The translations under genes were made by a program, and so were the position numbers. DNA of 64,000 nucleotides from Acanthochlamys bracteata (Eukaryota; Streptophyta; Magnoliopsida; Pandanales; Velloziaceae): the NCBI GenBank assembly GCA_019914995.1, contig CM034128.1:7442501-7506500 (forward strand), read 5' to 3'. Positions 49,506 through 60,900 of this stretch are shown here, one piece after another (within the stretch, counting starts at the first letter, position 1; each line of letters opens with the position of its first letter). The notes under the pieces are model-generated. The model did not search any database. It saw only the letters and a program-made list of their open reading frames with translations, and was not told where the DNA came from.

Positions 49506-50691
49506 AAACATAGGCCGCTACGGCACCATCAAACAGTTCAGTCACAGCCAGCCCGATTCATGAATAGTTACAACACCGAGTTGACTCAGTCCGATCCGTC
49601 ATATAGTATAGAGCTGACTTCATTGGCCCAACGAGCGGCCCGCCCACTCGGTTGCTATACAAATTGACCAGTCAATATTGACCATTGATTTAATCAATAT
49701 TTATATTTGATCTAGTCAACGTTTCAATAATTTTTTTTAAAAAAATAATAATAACAATCATGCTGAAAGTTATGATGACATTATTAATAATGTCATCTTA
49801 ATTTTTTTTTTCTTATCTTTTGTTTATTACAAAATAAAAAAATGAGGTAGGCAAACAAATAAGGTCGGATTAAAAAATTTACAGCTAAATTGGATCAACC
49901 CGATCCAAAATGCTGAACCAAGTCAAATCGACCCGATCCGGTTTGTTTAGACCCAGCCGTCCATTTTTGGACCTCAACTCATCAACTCTGTCACCCACCA
50001 AATCCTCAGCTCAACTTTTTTATTCTTTTCACATTTTATGTATTATGAAATAAAAAAACTGAGGCAGTCAGACGGATAAAATCGGATCAAAAAATTTAAT
50101 ACCAAAACCAATCCTAGTTGTTGAACCAGATTGGATCAATCCAATCCGTCCATTTCGAACCTCCGCTCAACAACTCGGACGCACCAATTCCTCAGCCCAA
50201 ATTAACAGACCAGTAACTATAGCAAAAACGTTGCAACCATTTTCATTTCTCGGCCTGACTTCTGGCACTCAAAACCCAACTCATACGAATATCCACTTCC
50301 AGCTCCAAACCTAAACACATAGCCCATAAAATACAAATTATAAAAAGAAGAAAGCAAAGAAAGTAGAAACCTCTCAAATTATCAATCACCAAATTATGAT
50401 GACGATGATTAACAAACACAGTTCCCTTATTTGTCTTACGGAACTCAACATCAACAGCTTACTTGTCTCCTCTTTTTTCCTGCGTTCTCCTTAATCAATC
50501 ATAACCATTAATCTAATGATCAATTTCAATCTGATAACTTTATGAAATCCATTATTAAATCCAAGGCTGAAATTTGACTCATTAGAGCATACACAGGAAC
50601 CTTGTTCATCTTTCTTTATAGAAATATTTACTAATGCTCTCTCTATGTATGAGAAAGAGAGACAGAAGTTGGAGAGTTGAGAGGAAGAGAA
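49506..50691. other. intergenic region with a diverged tandem duplication
   Basis: About 49805-50010 and 50020-50205 are two related units. Each has an (A)n-tract with GAGG(T/C)AG, then AATCGGATCAAAAAATTTA-like sequence, then GATCCGTCCATTT-like sequence, and ends near CCTCAGC. The units are rich in GATCC/GACCCG motifs. The stretch just before 50692 is the promoter and leader of the LRAT-like gene. Confidence 0.45.
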
Positions 50692-53600
50692 ATGGGGCTG
50701 TTGTCTAACAGAGTGGAGCAGTCGGAGATCAAAGCCGGCCAGCACATTTACACGTGGCGTGCTGTCTATCCTTATTTCCACCACGGTACGCGCTATTCAT
50801 CAACTCAAATCAGCAATTGTTGATTCTCGATTTTGTTATAATGTCTGAAATGGTTGCAGCGTTGGTATTGATTTGTTGTTGGTTTTCATAAAAGTTTTAG
50901 GTTTGATAGACTGCTTGTGAAATGGAATCGAGTTAGTTTATTTTGTTGATTGCAAATAGGATCATGTAACTGTTTTCTTTCACTGTAATTTGTAGATGGA
51001 ATATAATCCATCCCTGTTATATTACTTTTGGCTATGAATGATTTCTTGATATATTTTTGGGTGTTTTCATCTCTTTCTTTTGCATTTTCTTAACGTTTTT
51101 GCATTTTTGGATGTGTATTTTGAACTTTCTTTTGCCTAGAATTCAATTGGGGTGAGAAAGATTTAGTTTGGAATTATTTTGTGGATGGCATGTCCCCAAT
51201 TTATTTTGTATCATAGCTTTGTATGTAGTCTATCAGGTATTTTTCTTGATATAATTTCCAGTTTGATGATATTGTTCGTTCTTGCTTACACAAATCTAGT
51301 TTGAGGTCAACAAGTCAACTGATACCAATATGAGACAGAAAAATAGTGCTTGGTGTGCAACTTAATGTTGTGTTGTAACATGAGTATAACCTTTTCTTTT
51401 TGTTTGTGGATCAGTAAGGGCGTGTTTACCAACACCCCTTAACTCCACTTCCCTTAAACTCAAGTTTCACATAAATATATATAAAAATTAAAATAAATTT
51501 TTTTATCAATAGAATATTTTTTAAAATTCAAATTTAAAACTTACTAAAAATATATAATTAATATAAAATTTAATTTTTTATTAAATATTTTTAATTTTTA
51601 ATTTTATATTTTAAATTTATTTCCTAAAAACTCCACTTCATCCAAAACTCTACTTCCTACTCCTTGGTAAACACGCCCTAAGCCTAAGCAAGTGCAGAAA
51701 GAATGAACTTTTTGTTTGTAAAGGGAAACCTTTGCCACTGCATAACCTGGAAGAAGGATCAGATAATATAGTTCCTAGGCATCATGTTTGTTTCTGATTT
51801 AATTCATTATTTCTTTGAACAAAATTCCATCAGAATTAATAAAAATAGAATTTATATGGTTACCGTCAGCTCTTTGTGTGTAGGATTCAAGGAAAGCTTC
51901 TAGTTTTGAGCTTTCTTTTATAAAATCTTCATATGCATTTGAACGTAGTGGTAGATAGTAATAAGCGTTCATAATTTAGCATCTACAAGCTGGTTATTAT
52001 AAGACGTCTCCTACTCTTCTTGCTAGCAATGAGCTAGAGTTTCTCTTTTCTTTATATTGTTGCACCTCTGCTATTTTACGTTGACAATAGTTTATAGTTC
52101 ATTACAATCAGCATATCGAGATGTGTGCAGTTTGCAGTTAGATTTCTGTCTTAGATGGAAGTTTTTCACTAGAAAAATCTTCTAATGCTTATCGTCTTGG
52201 ATGATGATTTCATAGTTTTTACTATTCTGCAGTGCAGTTCCTCATGGGCTCTGACTTTCTGTTTTTCTTATGTTATTTTTCTTTTTTGGAATGGCTTATT
52301 TTGTTATGAGCGTATGACAAATCTCTTCCCTCTGCCTATGCACTAGTTAAGCATAATTATAAATTTCTTTCTGCTATTCATTATCCCTGTCCAGGATAGG
52401 TATCAAAATTTTTCATAATCATTTGCGGTTCTTTTGTATGACTCCGTAAATTATTTGATCATATTTTATAAGGAGCACTGTCAACCAAAGACAAGCTCTT
52501 GGGTAGTGATGTCATAATTTCTTCCACATGATTATCATATAATTCCCTTTCTTTCTTTGTCTCAAGCACTGAGTCACAATGGCTTCTTTAATCATCTTTT
52601 GTCCACTTTTTATATTTCTCCTTCATAGTGGCTTGAACATTGTTGTATCAGGGTTCTATGCTGGGAATACTTTTGATTGGATATTTCTTTCCTTAACCTT
52701 TTCTTTTCTCATATGCTTTAGCCTTTACCTTCTCTTCTATATGCCCAAAGAACAAGAATCTCCCTCGTTACTTGCTTTAACCATTCGATCACATTAAATT
52801 GCTAAAGTTTGCATGTGATTGCACTAGTTATTTTAGTGATAATCAAGAATTATAGGACATTGCAGTGCAGTAATCTGCTGAATTATGCATCACGGTAGGG
52901 GAGATGAGCATCTTTGCCACATGCCAGTGTCTCAAAAGGTGCTGCCTGGCATTATGTCTCATAATAAGATTATTATATTTAGTTCTTTTTTTCCAATATT
53001 GTAGATGCTGTTAGTGACAACTCATTAAGGTAGCAATTGTAATACAACTCTTGCCATCTCAGTGTTAACTCCTTGGCTATCTATCAGCAATATTTTTAAT
53101 GAGAAATATTACTTGAAGTTGGCCATGGCGTTCCTACTTAGCTAGTATATGGAAACTATATGCACGTTGATACTACAACTGCTCATTGCTACGTTCCACT
53201 TGTACAGAATTTATGTTGGAGGGAGCAAAGTGGTTCACTTCAGTCACAAGAAGGAAACATATTCGTCGAGCGTAGAGTCCTTGGACCCATCCAAGCTCAG
53301 CTCCAAAGCTCCTTTCAGCTTCCCAGCATACCCAGATTGTGGCTTCCAGCAATCTGGGTACTGGATCACTGTATTCTTTTGAGTATGGAGTGCCACCGTC
53401 AGTTCTCATTGCTAAAGTTTGTTGGAGGAACATGCACTACTGCTAAATCTGATGATCCTCCTGGTATTGTTATACACAGAGCAATGTACCTACTCCAGAG
53501 TGGGCAAGCATCCTCCTTCATTGGCATCCCCTTGGCAGCTTTGTTATCCTCCCCTCTCAAGCTCTTCATGGCAGCCCAGTGGGAGTATTGCTACAGTGAC

Positions 53601-53724
53601 TGCTGGTATGTACTGTGCAGGCAGGTATGTTACTGATATTGGTGTCAGGAATGATGTAGTCAAGGTGCCTGTTGAAGAGATTGCTACGACTCTAGGCTGG
53701 AGATATGCTAGCAGTGAATATTGA
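50692..53724 (+). pseudogene. LRAT-domain (NC-domain) protein gene, inactivated
   Basis: Exon 1 (50692-50785) encodes [20 protein letters not shown] and then [11 protein letters not shown], the typical start of the plant LRAT-like family, and ends in a good donor. Exon 2 (about 53208-53724) has [65 protein letters not shown], and [17 protein letters not shown], and ends at a stop at 53722. It is broken by frameshifts near 53215, 53415 and 53570 and by two gaps. One follows QQSG. The other, after YLLQ (about 53498), removes the family segment that carries the NCEDFA catalytic Cys. The 2.4-kb intron contains a Tourist-like MITE. In intact relatives the LRAT fold is a thiol acyltransferase-like domain; here it could not work. 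Confidence 0.8.
51418..51678. mobile_element. Tourist-like (PIF/Harbinger) MITE
   Basis: 261 bp with perfect 15-bp inverted ends, GGGCGTGTTTACCAA and its complement TTGGTAAACACGCCC. It is flanked by TAA on both sides (51415-51417 and 51679-51681). The interior is AT-rich and non-coding. It lies in the intron of the LRAT-like pseudogene. The intact ends suggest a fairly recent insertion. Confidence 0.9.
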
Positions 53725-54972
53725 AGAGAGCCTCTGATGAGTGTCAGCCGGTGAAGAGTAATACTGATAATTTGGAGCTACTATCAACGTGTTTGCATAC
53801 AATCATACTGGCTCTTTCATCATTGCATTACAAGGTAAGATTCATAAATTCATGCGACTGAAACATTATTGCAAAACCTGTACAGTGATTCATTGTGAAC
53901 CATACCAGAAATTATAGAAAAGACCTATCTTTGTGATGTCATACAATCAACCTGAGCATGTAGTATCGGTATCTCAATGTTATGTAAGGTAGCATCAACC
54001 ATAAGAAAATACTTGTAGGTATGGCGTGCAATACTGCAGAATCTAATATTTTTCATTTAATTACTGTAATTGTTATTGCAGTAGATGGCAATAGTTCTTC
54101 TAAAGCAGTTGAAAAGCCTTATTTTTCTGCTGCTCGAGCAATCCTACAATGACAAGGACCAATACTCAATGCTAATACTACGGAGTACATCTTTGTCCCT
54201 CATTAATGTACACCTCTATTTTTGGTGTACGGTAAGGGTGGGTTGCACTTTCTTGGGACAAAATTTGAAGATAAATGACAGATATTGAAAACGAATGTAA
54301 CCCTAATTTTCAACATGTTTCAAAGCAGCTTATAAGAAGGTATCAGTATAATAAGATTTCTTTTGTTGGTTTGAAGTATAAATCGTATGCTTCATCACTT
54401 TATAGAAACAAAGAATGTGAGCAAGTTTGAAAGTTATGTCCCATGTGTACATCTAAATAGTAACTTTGGAGTCCAATTTTGTTCTTAATAGTAACTATAA
54501 GACCCCATCCAATTAACAATTTGACATAAAAATCCTTGATATGAATGAAGCAATAATGCCAAGACCAAGATGGAACATCTACATCGCAAAGATTTGCCAT
54601 CTGCTCAGCTCACATATAATAGAATCCACAACCACCGAAATGACAGTGATAATTGAAGACTACTTGCTACTACAAATTGTTATACCAAAAATTTAGAAAA
54701 CCTGTTGACAACTCCAATTACAAGAAAGATGTGTAACTGCTATATCTTTACAAGAATTTCTACAGCATTGAGGATTGCAGAATAGTGAAGGGTGTTGAGT
54801 AAAAGAAATCGTAACTGAAGCAATAACCTTTGCACATTATATAAGAGTCGCTAAGATTTACACAGGACAGAAAGGTGGGCATGGTTAATGATATTGGATT
54901 TCATTTCTCAACACCAGACTAGATTCACTATGAATCTTCTGCAGAAACATCTCGATTCTCCAGAGAGAAAAA
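53725..54972. other. intergenic region between the LRAT-like pseudogene and the UBX gene
   Basis: No protein-like ORF and no repeat I can define. It holds the 3' UTR of the UBX gene on the minus strand and the former 3' UTR of the pseudogene on the plus strand. Confidence 0.5.
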
Positions 54973-57900
54973 TCATTGCTCAATCTCCACAAAAAGGCTT
55001 GCTTGTGGATGCAAACCTGCTTCCTTCAGTGTCAGTGTGTGCTTGTCATGGCCATAAGAGACACGAGGAAAGTTTGAGATCAAACAGTATCTATCGACAT
55101 TCAAACAATCCAAAGAGTCGACATAGTCATAAAGAGATTTGACAGTTGATGAGCTGTGGAACCTCCTGTCTTTGCGTTCCCCAGTTGGAAACCGAACAAC
55201 AACCTGAAGACAGTTTCAACATTCAGATTAATAAACCAGTTCAACGAAACTCAAAGCATGCTGCTCATTCCTCAATGAATAAAACAAAGCATATCTCACC
55301 AGAACAGATGAGAAACAACCAAAAGTTATGTTCCTAACACGAAACAAACTTACAGTGTGAAACGTAGGTCATGGAGCTGTAGTCTGTAGGCAAAGGAGCA
55401 TATAAAGAAAACTATTCTATCAGTTGGTAGCTTAACTGCAGTAAACTGTTTCCTAACTAAAGGTTAAGCGCATGCAAGTTTGAAACTCATTCTAGTTCAA
55501 CACCAAGCAGATTCTTCTTATGAGGCAGCATCATGGTCTATCATTTTAAGTTGCTGCATACCTCAAAATATAATTCAACTATGATCTTAAGCTAAAATAA
55601 TTAATTAGTTTTACATTAAAAATGTCAAAAAGTGTAACTTCAAAGAGGTAGAAAAAACATTCTACTTTTGCTACCCAAACCCTCACATAGGCATCACCAT
55701 TTCCAAACCATGTATACACACTATGAAAGTACGATTATTAGGCAACACATCCTCACAATTCAAAGCCTTTCTTGCAAAGATATAAGATTTTGTGTGAAAT
55801 AAAATATCGCGGATACCAGTAATCACAAGTTCAGTACTCAAGAATGACTTTTGAGATTTAATAGTTTGTAATCCAGCTGAAATCCGTAATATTCAAAAAT
55901 ACTCAGGGAAAAGTTCGTAATATATTTAAAACTGCTATACATTTTCTAATTTAACTAAGCACTTTAATTAATTTCTCTAACTAGTAACATAATTCTAGAA
56001 AAGTTTGGGAATAAATCAGGAATTAGTCACGAATTATTCGTAAATTACAGGAAGAATGAGTTACAATCCGTAGATATGTTTATCTTTCTCATTTTTGCAG
56101 CATAAGTCATGAATTTATATATAATTTGCGCATTTTGAGTAGGCATACGCGGATCAAGGTCTTCTTATCCTTCAAAATAAAAATACATGACTTGTAACTA
56201 TTTTAAAAGAATTAATCTGAAAAGTTCATATGACGCAAGTTAAAAAAGTGCATGAGAAAGAATAAGAAAAGAACTAACTCATTAATAAGGAAAAAAACAA
56301 CAATTCATAGTTCAAATACGGTGTACTATGAGAGACACATCAAGACCTTGAATCTATCAAAAGAACACATCCAGGAAATGAACTGCATCTCAGGAGCATG
56401 ACATATATTACGTTTCAAGTTACTAATGAGCATCAATTGAAAAAATACAAAACTTTGATTAAATTGTGTCCAAATCTTTTACTACAAACAAACATTTAAT
56501 TCAAATTAACGCTTGGAAATGTCCACGGTAGCTACTTTTTGTAATGAATATATTTTTGATTGTAGGTAAAAAACGATTTAAAATGGTGAGAAGCAATGTC
56601 ATATAAGCAAGAAGTTGCAACCCCAACCTAAACACCCAAATGCAGAGTTTGGCATCCACAACTAGAAACCCTACAAAAAATCCCCTAAAACTTACAAAAC
56701 TAGTGAAATCCTTCTCACTAATCAGATCCTCCACTTCCGTTATAGTTTAATCCTCTTCCTTCACCTCTTGTGATCATGATGAAGGTTAGATATAGCGTCT
56801 ATAAAGATAGTAATGCCCTTCTACCAGCCTGAATTGATCAAAGAGTTCAGCAAAGACAAGCTTAACTATAGAAACAGTTGAATTAATGGACAAGTAGCTG
56901 AGCTATAACTTGTAACAGGCAAACTTGAGTAACCAGTTCCCGAAATATTATTAGCAACTTGTGTTCACATGCAGGCACATAGTCAAAATCAAACTGTAGT
57001 CTAATGTATAACTGACCCTATATAGTGTATATTTTATATATCAAAACAGAAAAGCAGCTACATAGTTAAAACTCAGTTAAATAGATATTACTGATAATAT
57101 TAAAGTTCATGTTGAAATCATTTTTTATTTTATAGTCATTCAATTTTGTCAATTAGGACCAGCTTTATTTACAAAATGGATCCAACTTTTAAAAAGTTTA
57201 CAAATTATACTAAAATAACATGTACTAACACACCTATTTATACACTTCAAGACCTTAACTGTAAAACAAGTTGCAATGCATTGTAGAAGTTGAAATTATC
57301 CAAATTGGGCGCAATTGTGTATGCAAGTTTCACAAAATCAAGCAACTAGCAAGTTTGTCCCAATCAGACCTTCAAATATTGCATATTTAAGACATTATCA
57401 TTTAATTTTGTAAAACAACACAATCATGATTCTCTCTTCTTCCCGTCTCTCAGCCACATCCATCAAAATGCCTATAGATAAAATTTCTAATCTCTAAAAT
57501 TTCTTTGTGCTAGTGGCATTATAGATTCAACATTCATTTCTTCCTAGCCTTTCTCATAAGGCATTAGGCAGTAAGGTCTTTCTATTTCCTTAAATTGCTT
57601 CAAATACTTGCGTTGTCTACTCGCCATTGACGATGGAGCCGAAGCCGCTGATGTAGAAGGAAAACCTCGTTTGTTTCATTGCTTATCAGTTTCTTTTTTG
57701 TTTATTTAAGCGTTTTTCATTTTTATCTTCTCTTCCCTGTTGTTTTTTTTTTGGGTGTTTGTTGGTCTTTTGCCGACCCTACTCAAGCGGGATAAAAGCT
57801 TAGTTTGTTGTTGTTGTTGTTGTTTGTCTTAGAAAGTCTTTTATTTGTAAATAATGAAAGAAATTTTGTTATTGCTTAATATAGTTACATGAAGAAGTTA

Positions 57901-60900
57901 AAACAAAGAATATTAGCACCCATTAAAAAAATGAATATTAGCAATATATTATACTTTTTTGTTTTGGAGAAGGCAAATTAGCAATGTTATGTTTGTAATG
58001 TTTATAAATTACAATTTGAGAATAACGTATAAATGTAGGTTTCATTTGCAAGTTCCTATTCGGCATCAATATTCACAATAACATTCACTTTTGTTTTTAA
58101 GGCTTACTTTGACTTGTGGCAAAATGTTCAAGAGACATTTTAGTAATTGAACATACTGAAGGTTTCTTTTATCCAGTTTGGGTATTTTAGATTCATTATT
58201 TCATTCTACTTGATATAAACTTGTGATTCACGAATCATATTCACACGAATCTCTAAATTTAGGTTGCTATGAATAATCACGGATCAAAGGAGCTAATTAT
58301 TTTACTAAAATGCATAATCTGTTATAAACCCTTATGGTTGTTCATACTTGATACTGAAAGCCATGTACTAGTTGTAAAAGAGCCAATTAATTAATATTTT
58401 CTACTGAAAGCAATTTATAGGAGAAAATTTGGGTTTTGTTCTACTTCCAGAACAGTTAGATGTTGGTCCTGAAAATTGAAAGAGGATTTCCCACTATTTA
58501 ACAATTCAAATAAGACCATTTAATGCTTGCGTTAAGTTTTTCTTGTTACATCAGTTATAGCTTAACAAATACTTACTCTATGTAGCCTATTTTTTGCTAG
58601 CTATTGCCATATAGTTGTCCAAAATGGCCTATTTAGCTTCATGGTTAATTTCTTAACTTATTACATGAAGAACAAGCTTTTCTGTAGCAAAATTAGATAT
58701 CTTTCGAGTTTGCTTTTATGTTATGAAAATTATCTGAACTTTTCTGCTAACAAGATAAATCATCAAATTTTATTGATATCATCATATCATTATAGCACAG
58801 TTAAATGTTGGTGATGTTTAAATTTAAATTGTTTATACTTTAAGGTTTTCCATATGTCTTAATTGTAAAGTTCATATTTTTACAAGGAAGCAACTCTGCA
58901 AAGGAAAAACTACGAAATTCTATTTGATATACAGGACTAAAGTATAGAGACATTGAAAAGCTAACTCTTATGTAAAGAACCTTCTCGTTGCTTTACGTAT
59001 TTCAAAGAATTGTCAAAGCCCGAAATTTGTTGAATCTATTTGAGTTTATACTTTTTATTATGCTACTGCTAGAATAAGAAAAACAAAGTGAAAACAAAGG
59101 AAATAAGAACTTAGCTGTTGGAGATTGAAAGATCTCGCTGTGCTTAGTCAGCAAGGCTGCAATGCTAGTGTAATAGATGCCAGCGAACAATTTAGCAGAG
59201 AGGTAGTCATAATTGCAAAATGAAAGAATCTATAATGCTAGAGAGATAGGAAACTTCCTCTTCATAAATGCCTTTTAAGTTAAAGTTTCAATCATATAAG
59301 GAAAATCGCATGCCGGACCATTTTCAATTATAAACCACATGATTCCAAAATGAAAGAATCTATAATGCTAGAGAGATAGGAAACTTCCTCTTCATAAATG
59401 CCTTTTAAGTTAAAGTTTCAATCATATAAGGAAAATCGCATGCCGGACCATTTTTATAAACCACATGATTCCAAAATTTATACCCACTAAATCCCAAAGA
59501 CTAAGTTCATGCCAGCAAAAGAAAATGGACAGGTGTACAATAGAAGTTCAACCACTTAAACTTAGATGGGTAATTTCCTATTAATGATTTTCAAAGGCAC
59601 AAGGTCAACAATCCGAAGTTCAACCTTAAGAAGCTTGACTGGAGTGGAGGGCGGCTAGAATTGTCGAAACAAATGCTCTGTGGGTACTGTCAAAGTTCTT
59701 CTAAATGAACACCTCTTGCCATTTAATTCATCCAAAGACTCGGATAGTTTATGGCCTAATAAATCCATGCAATACACTTAGAGAGAGTGAGCACCTTCTA
59801 GAGCAGTTTCCTCTTTCAAGACAACCTCAAAGGCACATCTTCGTAGCCGACAATCGCTTAAACTCAAGTACAACATTGATGGAACTTGTCGTACTTGGGA
59901 TCACATATAAACAGACCTTTAACCCACCTATTATTAATGCCTGCCACGGAAATATCTGTAAGCATATCAACTTTTGGCAACAGCCTATATAGGCATAGCC
60001 ACGCAATATTAGTCACAACATATAGACATAGCCAACTTTTGGCAACTTATGCCACAAATTGCCACCAACTTTGTTCTTACGGCTATCCCAACTGTTTTTG
60101 TGGTTAATCTTAAATCTTACACATAGACAATGGCTTATATAATTGTAAGGTTGTATGAAAAATGTCTTACATAGCAACAATGGCTTCCAAGACGATCTTT
60201 GCCTTAAGACAATACAAAACGTCCCACCAAATCCTCTTCACTAGCATGGGACAACCAAGCCACGAGTCTTCAAAGGTGGCTTGGTTCTTCGAGACCAATT
60301 CAGGGCAATTGTAGTAATTAAAAACTAGGATTATCAAATCGACAGTGTAGCTGTAAGATCCTCCATGAGTGTAAAGGGTGATCACATTCATAATATTGTT
60401 GCTAGGAATTTGCCTTTACGATGAAATAAATAGCGGGAATGGACATCTTGTCATAACCTACCAATAAGGAAATAACAGACGTATGTTTCATCAAATACAT
60501 CCATTCTTTAGAACCAATTCCGTCAAAGTTTTAACCATCCCTAGGAATGATTGAAAAGGTTCCAAGAAAGTGCGTCCAGTCGTGGGAGTGGAAAGATGAC
60601 AACAAGGAGTTCTTGTAAGTATGGGATGAAAACCATATGACAGCAAACAATGTCAGAATTTTTTATGTTGGGGAATAAAAAAGGAGTGGTATTTGATACG
60701 AGAATGTAGGATTATGGAGGTAAAAGATGACAGGTAGGGATGGGAAAGAAGACAACTGGAGAATTTATTGGAGGAAATGAATGATTGGAAGAATTGGGTT
60801 GAGAAGGAATGAAAATTTTGCCGGATGTAGTGCTAGGCATAGATGAAGGATGGTTCAGGGTGAGAACGCTTAATGGCCTTGGCAACACCATGTAGCCTTG

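Noticed and set aside
52579..52797. Hydrophobic 72-codon ORF
   Set aside because: Lies in the intron of the LRAT-like pseudogene in T-rich DNA; hydrophobicity follows from base composition.
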